From assembly GCA_938049335.1 (NCBI GenBank), contig CALIYX010000024.1:186001-250000 (forward strand): a stretch of DNA of 64,000 nt. The letters run 5' to 3'. Of this stretch, positions 34,474 to 43,473 are shown one piece after another. This stretch comes from an uncultured Clostridia bacterium. Its GTDB lineage: Bacteria > Bacillota > Clostridia > Peptostreptococcales > Anaerovoracaceae. Within the stretch, counting starts at the first letter, position 1. Every line of letters starts with the position of its first letter. Made by a program: the position numbers and the translations under genes. The notes under the pieces were generated by a model that was not told the DNA's origin, searched no databases, and worked only from the letters and a program-made list of their open reading frames with translations.

Positions 34474-36309
34474 TTACTCTAGCTCTTCAAATTGAGAGTT
34501 GTACAAATCCGCGTAGAAACCATTTGCTTCAAGAAGCTTCTCATGGCTTCCCTGCTCTATGATATCACCGTCCTTCATAACGAGAATTATATCGGCATTT
34601 TTTATGGTTGAAAGCCTGTGAGCTATGATAAAGCTAGTGCGTCCCTGCATAAGCTTGTCCATGGCTTTCTGTATCATTACTTCAGTTCTAGTATCAACCG
34701 AAGAAGTGGCCTCGTCAAGTATCATGAGTTTCTTGTTAGCAAGTATTGTTCTTGCTATTGTCAAAAGCTGTTTTTGACCCTGTGAAACATTTGATGCATC
34801 CTCATTTAGCTCCATATCGTAGCCTCCTGGAAGAGTTCTGATGAACTTGTCAGCATAAGCTGCCTTTGCTGCTTCAATAACCTCTTCGTCTGTAGCATCA
34901 AGCCTTCCGTATCTTATGTTTTCCATGATACTGCCCTTAAATAGCCAAGTGTCTTGAACAACCATACCGAAGTTCTTCCTGAGCTCACGCCTATCTATAT
35001 TATTAATGTTTATTCCATCAAGCTTAATGGCACCTGCATCCACATCGTAAAATCTCATCAAAAGTTTCACTATCGTAGTTTTTCCAGCACCAGTAGGCCC
35101 TACAATTGCAATCTTTTGACCTGGCTCAACATGAACTGTAAAGTCCTTAATTACCGGCTGATCTGCCTTATATCCGAACCTTACATGCTCAAAATCTACA
35201 GACCCTAAAATTTCACCATCTATGGTAACCGCACCACGCGTAGCTTCTTCCTCTTCTTCCTCAAGGAACTCGAACACTCTCTCTGCCGCTGCAGTCATAG
35301 ACTGCACCTGGTTTACAACTTGAGCAACCTGCTGCATTGGCTCTGTCAAATTTCTTACATACTGGATGAAGGCCTGAATGTCACCAATTCCTATCAGGCC
35401 TTTGATTGCTAAAAATCCACCTGAAAGTGCTACGCCAACATAGCCTAGATTTCCAACAAAGCTCATAAGCGGCATCATTATTCCTGAAAGAAACTGAGAC
35501 TTCTTCGCGCTCTTATATAGCACTTCGTTTGTCTCATCAAAAGCTTCAATGGTCTCAGCCTCTTTGTTAAATGCCTTTATAACTAGCTGTCCCGAATAGT
35601 TTTCCTCGACCATTGCATTGATTTTTCCAAGATATTTTTGCTGGGTGCTAAAGTAGCTCTGTGACATCTTTATAACAGTTCCGAGAAGAACTGCAGAAAC
35701 CGGTAAAATACAGAATGTAATCAAAGTCATCAAAGGGGAAATTGTCAGCATCATTACTATGGTTCCTATGATGGTTGCAAATGAAGTTATGATCATAGTA
35801 AAGCTTTGATTTAGTCCCGTTCCTAGCGTATCTACATCATTTGTTATACGCGAAAGCACATCGCCGTAAGGCCTGCTCTCGAAGTATTTCATAGGCATGC
35901 GGTCAATCTTTTTGGATATCTCTCGTCTCATCCTGTAAGCGAGTTTCTGAGTTATTCCCGTCATTATCCAGCCTTGAATAAAGCTAAATGCGACGCTTGT
36001 CACATAAAGTGCTAAAGTTATAAGCAGGATTTTACCTATCAGAGTAAAATCAATACCTCCTGTGTCATTCACCTTCTTCATAAGGCCATTTGCAAGCTCT
36101 GTTGTCGCCTTACCCATCACCTTAGGACCTGCAACTGAGAATACTGTCGAAATGGCCGCCATGACCATCACCGCAAATATCGCATACTTATATCTGCCCA
36201 TATATTTGAAGAGTTTTCCGAGCGACTTTCTAAAGTTCTTTGGCTTATCACCAGTCATACCTCTTCCCATTCTACTGCGAGGCGCACGGTTTTTATTCTT
36301 ATTTTCCAT
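34474..36309 (-). CDS. ABC multidrug exporter half-transporter, catalytic subunit
   Basis: 611 residues: six-helix membrane domain (about 40-330), then the ATPase. Walker A is GPTGAGKTT, the signature region NVSQGQKQ has SQGQ instead of SGGQ, and the Walker B MILDEATSSVD keeps the catalytic Glu. It pairs with the 732-residue subunit immediately upstream (2-base gap), as in LmrCD/BmrCD/TM287-288 heterodimers. A MarR regulator heads the operon. Confidence 0.93.
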   Translation of the reverse strand: MENKNKNRAPRSRMGRGMTGDKPKNFRKSLGKLFKYMGRYKYAIFAVMVMAAISTVFSVAGPKVMGKATTELANGLMKKVNDTGGIDFTLIGKILLITLALYVTSVAFSFIQGWIMTGITQKLAYRMRREISKKIDRMPMKYFESRPYGDVLSRITNDVDTLGTGLNQSFTMIITSFATIIGTIVMMLTISPLMTLITFCILPVSAVLLGTVIKMSQSYFSTQQKYLGKINAMVEENYSGQLVIKAFNKEAETIEAFDETNEVLYKSAKKSQFLSGIMMPLMSFVGNLGYVGVALSGGFLAIKGLIGIGDIQAFIQYVRNLTEPMQQVAQVVNQVQSMTAAAERVFEFLEEEEEEATRGAVTIDGEILGSVDFEHVRFGYKADQPVIKDFTVHVEPGQKIAIVGPTGAGKTTIVKLLMRFYDVDAGAIKLDGININNIDRRELRKNFGMVVQDTWLFKGSIMENIRYGRLDATDEEVIEAAKAAYADKFIRTLPGGYDMELNEDASNVSQGQKQLLTIARTILANKKLMILDEATSSVDTRTEVMIQKAMDKLMQGRTSFIIAHRLSTIKNADIILVMKDGDIIEQGSHEKLLEANGFYADLYNSQFEELE

Positions 36310-36311
36310 GT

Positions 36312-38510
36312 CTACGCCTCCTCTATTCCTAATTCCTTGTTAGATAGCTGAGAGCTTGCAATCTGCGCATATACATCGCATGTTTTTAGAAGTTCCTCAT
36401 GCTTTCCTGAAGAAACTATCCTTCCTTCATCTAATACCAAAATATTATCTGCATTTATGATAGTGCTTATTCTCTGCGCAACAATCAAAACTGAGGAATC
36501 CTTGGTTTTTTCGCTAAGCGCCTTTCTCAGTTTTGCATCAGTCTTCATGTCAAGGGCTGAGAAGCTATCATCAAATACATAGACGCTAGGATTCTTTGCT
36601 ATCGCTCTTGCAATTGCAAGCCTCTGCTTCTGTCCTCCTGATACATTGCTACCACCTTGCGAAATTGAAGTATCAAAACCATCAGCTTTTTCCTCTATAA
36701 AATCAAGGGCCTGCGCTATCGCTACTGCTTCCTTGAGCTGAACCTCGTCTGCTTCGTGGTTTCCGAAACGAAGGTTGCTTGCTATAGTTCCAGAGAACAA
36801 AGTTCCCTTTTGTGGAACAAGGCCTATCTGATTTCTGAGCTCCTTAAGATCTAGCTCCCTAAGATCAACACCATTTAGTTTGATTGAGCCCTCAGTCACA
36901 TCGTAGAATCTTGGAATGAGATTGACTATAGTGCTTTTTCCCGCTCCCGTACTGCCTATCATTGCAGTAACCGTACCAGGCCTTAGGGTAAAGCTTATAT
37001 CTTCTATTACATTGTTTTCTGCATCAGGAAATTTAAAGCTTACATGCTCAAATTCAAGGACTCCATTTGCTTTGCCTGCTTCACCATTTAATGGCAAGCT
37101 CTTAGGCTCTTTTGGATTCAGTATTGAAGACTTTGATCTTATAACCTCATCTATTCTATCTGCCGCAACGCTTGCTCTTGGAAGAATGATTGACATTACC
37201 GTCAGCACTACAAATGACATTACTATCTGAATCGAATAGCTGATAAATGCAGTCATAGCACCGACCCTTAGCGTTCCCATTTCGATGCGATTTGCACCTA
37301 CCCAGGTTATTCCGATAACCAGAACGTCCATAATAAGTATCATCGTAGGAAACATGAAAGTCATGACCCTATTTGTAAAGAGCTGATTCTTTCTTAACTT
37401 TTGATTCGCCTCATCAAAGCGTTTCTCTTCCTCTTCTTCTCTACCGAATGCTCTGATAACAGATAAACCCGTCAGAATTTCTCTCGAGACTAGGTTCATA
37501 TCATCGACTAGAACCTGCATTTTCTTAAACTTAGGCATTGCCACTACAACTAGGAGTGCTATTATCAAAAATATTACAGCAAGTGCAACTGCGATAACCC
37601 ACCCCATTTTAGCACCTGTCTGAGTTACCTTATATACTCCGCCAAGTCCCATGATAGGAGCAAAGAGAGCCATCCTTAGAAGCATGACACTGACCTGCTG
37701 AATCTGCTGAACATCATTTGTGCTTCTTGTTATCAGAGAAGCAGTGGAGAATTTATCCATCTCCGCATTTGAAAAGCTGATTACATTTTTGTATATCTTT
37801 CCTCTAAGGTCTCTGCCTATACCCGCAGCAACACCAGAAGCTAGGTATGCAGCCATTACAGATACCACTAGCATCAAAAATGAAAATGCCACCATTCTGA
37901 ATCCTGCTGCCCTAAGATAGGACTTTTGCACAGCATCCATATCGACACCAGCATTTTTCTGCATATCAACTGCATATGCCATACCAATGGATTTTATAGT
38001 TTTGTCTCCGACCTTATCTATTGTTTTCTCGAGCTTTTTTCGCGCTTCACCTATCTGCTCATTAAGTGCTGCCCCAGAATCGATTGTTCTTGCGTTTTCA
38101 ATTGAACCAGAATTTCCGCCTGCGTTTTTGGCAGAAGTATCACCACTCTTTTCTTTCAGATTCTCGAACTGGTAGCTTAACGCAAGAGGAACAAGGAGCT
38201 TATCATCTAGCTTTGATAGCTCATCACCTGCTTTTAACTCATATATCTTGCCGTCATCAGACTTTTGGTATGCCGTCTCCCAAAGCCTTAGTTCGTTGCC
38301 GTTCATAAAGAGCTTCGCCTGCTCAAAATCCTCAGATTTTATCTTGCTAGGCACTATGTGCTCCTGACCCTTATTCTGTATTCCGGTATCTATGATATCT
38401 GATGTGTACTGCGGTAGCGAAAGCATGCAATACGCCTGAACCACAAGTAAGATCATTATCATAAACACCATTTTTTTATACGGTAAAAAATTCTTAAATA
38501 CGTTTCTCAC
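36312..38510 (-). CDS. ABC multidrug exporter half-transporter, degenerate-site subunit
   Basis: 732 residues. The first two membrane helices are separated by an extra extracytoplasmic segment of about 140 residues. Walker A is GSTGAGKST and the signature NVSGGQKQR is intact, but the Walker B VFDDSFSALD has Asp where the catalytic Glu should be. This is the known asymmetry of heterodimeric exporters, so the second site here is probably poorly hydrolytic. It follows marR by 8 bases. Confidence 0.93.
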   Translation of the reverse strand: MRNVFKNFLPYKKMVFMIMILLVVQAYCMLSLPQYTSDIIDTGIQNKGQEHIVPSKIKSEDFEQAKLFMNGNELRLWETAYQKSDDGKIYELKAGDELSKLDDKLLVPLALSYQFENLKEKSGDTSAKNAGGNSGSIENARTIDSGAALNEQIGEARKKLEKTIDKVGDKTIKSIGMAYAVDMQKNAGVDMDAVQKSYLRAAGFRMVAFSFLMLVVSVMAAYLASGVAAGIGRDLRGKIYKNVISFSNAEMDKFSTASLITRSTNDVQQIQQVSVMLLRMALFAPIMGLGGVYKVTQTGAKMGWVIAVALAVIFLIIALLVVVAMPKFKKMQVLVDDMNLVSREILTGLSVIRAFGREEEEEKRFDEANQKLRKNQLFTNRVMTFMFPTMILIMDVLVIGITWVGANRIEMGTLRVGAMTAFISYSIQIVMSFVVLTVMSIILPRASVAADRIDEVIRSKSSILNPKEPKSLPLNGEAGKANGVLEFEHVSFKFPDAENNVIEDISFTLRPGTVTAMIGSTGAGKSTIVNLIPRFYDVTEGSIKLNGVDLRELDLKELRNQIGLVPQKGTLFSGTIASNLRFGNHEADEVQLKEAVAIAQALDFIEEKADGFDTSISQGGSNVSGGQKQRLAIARAIAKNPSVYVFDDSFSALDMKTDAKLRKALSEKTKDSSVLIVAQRISTIINADNILVLDEGRIVSSGKHEELLKTCDVYAQIASSQLSNKELGIEEA

Positions 38511-38518
38511 TATTTCCC

Positions 38519-39001
38519 CTATTTCTTTGCTTCTTCTCTTGCTTTCATTTCTTCCTTGCTTGCCTTAACAAATGCCTCTAGATCCTCAAGCAGTTGATTC
38601 GACTTCTCATCTCCAAGCCTTGCAAATATAGCTTCTGAGAATTCTTCAAATACCTTCATCCATGCCTTTAGCTGCTTTTCACCCTTTGCTGTAAGCTTTA
38701 CAAAGGTGTTCCTTCTGTCCTGCTTATCCGTATGTCTCTCTATATATTCTTTTTCTTCAAGAGACTTCATCGTTCTTGATACTGCAGGAGCAGAGAGTTC
38801 AAGGTATCTTGCAATGTCGCTAACCTTAACATCACCACTCTTTGATATTCTTGATATAGCAGACATGGTCTTAAACTCAATTTCGCTAATCCCTGTAAGA
38901 ATGTTACTGAGCTTAAGCTTGTGTAGCCTTGCAATTATCGCTGCAAACTTCTGAGAATAGCTCATATTTTCGGTATTTATATTGCCACAATCAAAATTCA
39001 T
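38519..39001 (-). CDS. MarR-family transcriptional regulator
   Basis: 160 residues, winged helix. DVKVSDIARYLELSAPAVSRTMKSLEEKEYIERHTDKQDRRNTFVKLT is the recognition helix and wing (split here for reading: VSDIARYLELSAPAVSRTMK, then DKQDRRNTFVKLT). It likely represses its own operon, which encodes the exporter pair. A TTAAC-TAT-GTTAA palindrome lies just downstream of the predicted promoter. Confidence 0.92.
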   Translation of the reverse strand: MNFDCGNINTENMSYSQKFAAIIARLHKLKLSNILTGISEIEFKTMSAISRISKSGDVKVSDIARYLELSAPAVSRTMKSLEEKEYIERHTDKQDRRNTFVKLTAKGEKQLKAWMKVFEEFSEAIFARLGDEKSNQLLEDLEAFVKASKEEMKAREEAKK

Positions 39002-39047
39002 TTTGCCTTCCCTTCTTCATATATAAACTACTTATCTTTGTTAATAC

Positions 39048-39090
39048 TTAACTATGTTAATTATTATATCACGAAAGTATTGCGATTCAA
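39048..39090 (-). promoter_or_regulatory. Promoter of the marR-exporter operon with a palindromic operator
   Basis: On the minus strand TTGAAT (39090-39085) and TATAAT (39068-39063) have a 16-base spacer. The palindrome TTAAC TAT GTTAA at 39048-39060 starts two bases past the -10, a position suited to MarR autorepression. Confidence 0.55.
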
Positions 39091-39104
39091 GAGTTTTTTG
39101 CAAC

Positions 39105-39130
39105 AAAAAACTCCTTAGATAACTAAGGAG
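39105..39130 (-). terminator. Intrinsic terminator of the trkA-trkH-trkH operon
   Basis: CTCCTTAG pairs perfectly with CTAAGGAG (TTAT loop) and is followed on the minus strand by TTTTTTG. It is 15 bases after the last trkH stop. Confidence 0.85.
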
Positions 39131-39144
39131 CTTTAATATCAAAT

Positions 39145-40611
39145 TTATCTTGCCTTGTCTGAATCCCAGAAAGATCTTGAGAACAGTATTAGTATAGCGT
39201 ACATTTCTAGTCTTCCAAGCAGCATTATGACCGAGCAAACGAGCTTTCCGGCCGATGAAAAAAACCTGTAATCAGCATTCACTATCTTTCCAAAACCCGC
39301 ACCTACATTTGTGAATAGAGCGATAGGAGCCGTAAGTGTTGTCTCCATATCCATGTTTTCTAGTGAGAGCACTAAAGCTGAAAGAAGGTATACCGCCATG
39401 AAAAGCAGTATAAACGTTGACACGATTGAAGCCTTGCTTGCTGAAACAGGTTTACCCTGAATTGTAACAGCTTTAATTGACTTTGGATGTATCCTCTTAT
39501 ACACACCTCTAGATATGAGCTTGAGGAATACAACAAACCTTATTACCTTGATTCCACCACAGGTTGAATTTGCACACCCACCTATTAGACAAACCGCTAT
39601 CAAAACAACTTTGCAAACCGTTGGCCAAGTCCCAACATCGGCAAATAGGAAACCACTTGTGCATGCAAATGAAACTACGCCGTAGAAAGCATTTAAAAGC
39701 GATTCCTTGATACCTGTACTTGTTCCTGAAATAAAGAGTCCTCCAGCAGTAAGTAAAGTTGCTACTGCAATTATTATGAGAAAAGCCCTGCTCTCTACAT
39801 CTTTGATGAGATGTTTAATTCTACCCTGATATATATTGATATATACAAGGAAGTTAAGCGACGAAACTATAGAAAATATTGCAATGACCATCTTCACATA
39901 CGGTGTAAAGTACATATCGACAGTGCCGTGATAGTCTAAGATACCAGCCGTGCATATCGATGTCATTGTGTTAACTAAGGCCTCAAAGAAAGGTACCTTG
40001 CCGAGCATAAGAAACGCTAGCTCAAGCACCGAGATTCCGGCATAGATACCATAGCAAAGATATGCTGTTTCCATGATTCTTGCGCTTCCCTGCATAAGTT
40101 CAGGGCCCGGAAGTTCAGCTGCTGCAAGCTTCCTACCACTTGCACCTAGCGACGACATAACAATGATGGCAAGAAGTATTACTCCCATTCCGCCAAGCCA
40201 GCTTGAGGTAGCCTTCCAAAGCAAAATTCCTCTAGGCATAAGATTAGGGTCTATTACCCATGAGCTACTAGTTGTCCAAGATGCAACTGATTCAAATATC
40301 GCATCTACTACAGTAAAGCCCTGTCCTGCAAAAATGTACGGTAAAATTCCTCCTATGATTACAGTAAGCCAGCACACTAGTACTGCGAAGTAGCTTTCTC
40401 TTGATTTTATTACCTTGCCTGTCTGCTTCTTTGTTAGGAATAAACCTAAAACTCCAAGAAGAGCAAGTATTCCTATCGAAAGAGTCATAGCTTTAAGCGA
40501 CATAAGGTCGTGGTCCATCGCTGCACAAAGAAACGATGGCACCATGGTCGCGCTCTCTAGCAATAGAAGTGTAGAGATTGTTCTAAATATCAATTTATAA
40601 TTAAATGACAA
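39145..40611 (-). CDS. TrkH-family cation transporter with altered first pore loop
   Basis: 488 residues, about 8-10 membrane helices and four pore loops. Aligned by eye to the adjacent paralogue, the first loop reads SWTTSSSWVI and has Ser116 where the paralogue has Gly116 (FSTTGATIM). The other three loops keep Gly (ICTAGILDY, ACTSGFLF, TNVGAGF). In plant HKT1 proteins a Ser in this first loop gives Na+ rather than K+ preference (established), so Na+ permeation is possible here. It is the last gene of trkA-trkH-trkH, 11 bases after the canonical TrkH. Confidence 0.88.
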   Translation of the reverse strand: MSFNYKLIFRTISTLLLLESATMVPSFLCAAMDHDLMSLKAMTLSIGILALLGVLGLFLTKKQTGKVIKSRESYFAVLVCWLTVIIGGILPYIFAGQGFTVVDAIFESVASWTTSSSWVIDPNLMPRGILLWKATSSWLGGMGVILLAIIVMSSLGASGRKLAAAELPGPELMQGSARIMETAYLCYGIYAGISVLELAFLMLGKVPFFEALVNTMTSICTAGILDYHGTVDMYFTPYVKMVIAIFSIVSSLNFLVYINIYQGRIKHLIKDVESRAFLIIIAVATLLTAGGLFISGTSTGIKESLLNAFYGVVSFACTSGFLFADVGTWPTVCKVVLIAVCLIGGCANSTCGGIKVIRFVVFLKLISRGVYKRIHPKSIKAVTIQGKPVSASKASIVSTFILLFMAVYLLSALVLSLENMDMETTLTAPIALFTNVGAGFGKIVNADYRFFSSAGKLVCSVIMLLGRLEMYAILILFSRSFWDSDKAR

Positions 40612-40622
40612 TTCCTACCTCC

Positions 40623-42092
40623 TTACACCCTATTGCTGTCCCAGTATCTTGGCGAAAATAGGACGAGCAAAGTAAATAGCTCTAGCCTTCCAGCAATCAT
40701 CAAAACGGACAGCACAAAGGTCGCGTAGTCTGAAAAACCGCTGAAATTCATAGTTGGTCCAACACCATTAAAGCCAGGACCCACATTGCTTAGGCATGTG
40801 AGAACTGCGGTAAAGCTTGTGACAAGATCTTTACCATCCACGGCAATAAGTAGTGTTCCTACAAAGAGCACTGCTATATAAAGAAAAATGAAATTAACTA
40901 TACTTGTAACAACAGACTGCTGCACAGGAATCTTATTAATAGTCATATTAATGATTCTGTTTGGGTGTAGCTTCTGGAAAAATCCACGCTTAACATATTT
41001 GATAGCTGCAAGAATTCTAATCATCTTGACGCCTCCACCTGTGGAAGACGAGCACGCACCAGTTATCAAAACAATAAATATCAGCATCTTGCAGAAAGCT
41101 GGCCAAAGATCAAAGTCTGCCGTCGCATATCCCGTTGTAGTCATAACAGCAATTATGTGGAAGAAGGAATCTCTTATCGCCTTTGATACACTTGCATACC
41201 CTCCCTGAAGCATCAGTACAATAGCTGAAGCAAAGGAGAAAACAAAGAGAATTCCAAGGTAGAGCCTTAGCTCCTCATCTGCAAAAAAATCCTTAAATCT
41301 CTTGCGAGGGATAAAGAAGTAAAGGTTAAAGTTTATTCCGCAAAGCGCCATAAATATGATTATAACCCACTGAAGATAAGGACTTGAAAAGTGCGCTATG
41401 CTATCTGCATAGTTTGAAAATCCACCAGTTCCAACAGTTCCAAAGGTATGAATAGCAGAGTCATATGCGCTCATTCCACCAACTAATAACAAAATAAATT
41501 CTACTACTGTAAATCCTATATATAGAATATAAAGTGTCTTGGAGTTATCTGAAAACCTTGCAGTTACCTTAGTTAGAGTTGGTCCTGGAGTCTCAGCGGA
41601 CGCAACGTTTTGTCCACCTATGCCTATAGATGGAAGAAGTGCAGTTGCAAGCACAACTATACCCATGCCCCCTAGCCAATGCGTGAACGAACGCCAAAAG
41701 AGCACAGACTTTGCCTGCGACTCTATATCTGTCATTATAGTAGCTCCTGTAGTCGAAAAACCTGAGCATAGCTCAAAGAATGCATCAAAAGGATTTGGGA
41801 TAGCACCTGTCAAGACCATTGGCACAGCGCCGATGATGGAGCTTACAATCCAAATCAAACTAACTATTAAAAAGCCATCCCTCTGCTTAAGTTTAAGATC
41901 ACTTGGATTGAAAAATTTCATCAAAATAAGCCCTACTATGCCGCACGCTGCCATTGTGCAGCCAAAGCAAAGCCCCTCAAAATATTCACCATAGATAAGG
42001 GCTATTATTACAGTCGGTATAAAGGAAATACCAAGCACTGCAAATAGCGCCCCCATCATTCTCAGTAAAGCACTGTGTTTCTTAGATGACAT
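40623..42092 (-). CDS. trkH: TrkH potassium uptake channel subunit
   Basis: 489 residues. Four pore loops with canonical Gly: FSTTGATIM (residue 116), VGTGGFSNY, TTTGYATADF and SNVGPGF. It forms a K+-conducting dimer gated by TrkA bound to nucleotides. It is preceded by trkA (11-base gap) and followed by a paralogue with an altered filter. Confidence 0.94.
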   Translation of the reverse strand: MSSKKHSALLRMMGALFAVLGISFIPTVIIALIYGEYFEGLCFGCTMAACGIVGLILMKFFNPSDLKLKQRDGFLIVSLIWIVSSIIGAVPMVLTGAIPNPFDAFFELCSGFSTTGATIMTDIESQAKSVLFWRSFTHWLGGMGIVVLATALLPSIGIGGQNVASAETPGPTLTKVTARFSDNSKTLYILYIGFTVVEFILLLVGGMSAYDSAIHTFGTVGTGGFSNYADSIAHFSSPYLQWVIIIFMALCGINFNLYFFIPRKRFKDFFADEELRLYLGILFVFSFASAIVLMLQGGYASVSKAIRDSFFHIIAVMTTTGYATADFDLWPAFCKMLIFIVLITGACSSSTGGGVKMIRILAAIKYVKRGFFQKLHPNRIINMTINKIPVQQSVVTSIVNFIFLYIAVLFVGTLLIAVDGKDLVTSFTAVLTCLSNVGPGFNGVGPTMNFSGFSDYATFVLSVLMIAGRLELFTLLVLFSPRYWDSNRV

Positions 42093-42103
42093 CTAACACT
42101 CCA

Positions 42104-43450
42104 CTATCTAATCTTCATAAGTTTCTCTAGATCTGCGATGTCAGATAGTAGCGAGAACATAATCACTCTATCCCCATCCTTGATTCTAGCATTTCCATCA
42201 GGTATGATAACCTCTCCCTGACGATATATAGAAGCTATGAGAACTCCCTTAGGAAGGTTTAGGTTCTGAAGAGTATCTCCGACCATCTTCATTCCTGGAG
42301 TTGCTACAACCTCAATAATCTCAGCCTGACCCTGAACGAGCATGGATGAAATTACTCTCTTCTCACCCTGGATAATACTGAAGATATATGCAGCTGTGAT
42401 ATCGAGTGGGTTAAGCACCATGTCAACACCCATCTCCTCAATAAGTCCAGAATAGCTTTCTCTACTGATCTTGGAAATTACATCTTCTATGCCCTTCTGC
42501 TTTGCAGTTAGTGCAAGAAGTAGGTTTTGTTCGTCATATCCAGTTGCTGTGACAAAGGCATCCATCTCATCGATGTTCTCCTCCTCAAGCATATCCATAT
42601 CAGTTCCATCGCCGTGAAGAATCATGACATTTGGTATTCTTGTTGAAAGGTACTGACATCTTTCTTTGCTCTGCTCCACGAGCTTAACCGAAGCTCCAAA
42701 ATCTGCAAGCCTCTGAGCTAGATAGTAACCAGTCTTTCCTCCACCGATAATCATTACCTTCTGAAGATCTGTATACTTACCCTTTACATGGACCTTTTTG
42801 TTAAGCTCCATGATCTCATTCTTTTCGCCGACAACATAAATAGCATCGTCCTCGCGGATTTCGTCGTTACCATGAGGTATGATAACCTTACCATTTCTTG
42901 ATATAGCTGCAATAAGCATATCTGGCATAAGCCTTCTAACCTCAGGCATCTTAAGGCCGATGAGTTCTTTCTTGCGCTTAGCCTTAAACTCGATAAGAGC
43001 AATTCGACCGCTTGTAAAAACTCCGTTGTTTAGCGTATATTTTTCTGAGAGGTATTTGTATATCTCCATAGTAATAGCAAAATCAGGGTTAACGATATAG
43101 TCGATACCCATTGATGTTCTGATGAATTCGAAGTGCTTCATATACTCTGGGTCTCTAACTCTGACTATGACCCTGTGGCATCCTAGCTTCTTAGCAAAGC
43201 CGCCGATAACAAGGTTTGTCTCATCTCTTCCCGTCGCAACAAGCACATACTGGAACTTGTTTATTCCTATCTCTTTTAGTACGTTAATGTCTCTGGCATC
43301 CTCATTTACAGTCATAACATCAAACTGCTGAGAAAGTCTATCGAGCAGCGCGTCATTTGTGTCGACAATTGTTATTGAATAATCTCCACCAACTAGTGCC
43401 TCGCATACTTTGATGCCTAATTTTCCTACGCCTATAATCGCTATATTCAT
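42104..43450 (-). CDS. trkA: Trk potassium uptake regulator TrkA
   Basis: 448 residues: two tandem RCK_N/RCK_C units. Rossmann motifs are GVGKLGIKVCEAL (residue 7) and GGGKTGYYLAQRL (near 236), each followed by a C-terminal ligand-binding domain. It gates TrkH in response to NAD(H)/ATP. One TrkA is encoded beside two TrkH, so it may serve both. Confidence 0.95.
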   Translation of the reverse strand: MNIAIIGVGKLGIKVCEALVGGDYSITIVDTNDALLDRLSQQFDVMTVNEDARDINVLKEIGINKFQYVLVATGRDETNLVIGGFAKKLGCHRVIVRVRDPEYMKHFEFIRTSMGIDYIVNPDFAITMEIYKYLSEKYTLNNGVFTSGRIALIEFKAKRKKELIGLKMPEVRRLMPDMLIAAISRNGKVIIPHGNDEIREDDAIYVVGEKNEIMELNKKVHVKGKYTDLQKVMIIGGGKTGYYLAQRLADFGASVKLVEQSKERCQYLSTRIPNVMILHGDGTDMDMLEEENIDEMDAFVTATGYDEQNLLLALTAKQKGIEDVISKISRESYSGLIEEMGVDMVLNPLDITAAYIFSIIQGEKRVISSMLVQGQAEIIEVVATPGMKMVGDTLQNLNLPKGVLIASIYRQGEVIIPDGNARIKDGDRVIMFSLLSDIADLEKLMKIR

Positions 43451-43473
43451 CTAAACTTAATTCCCTCCACTAG

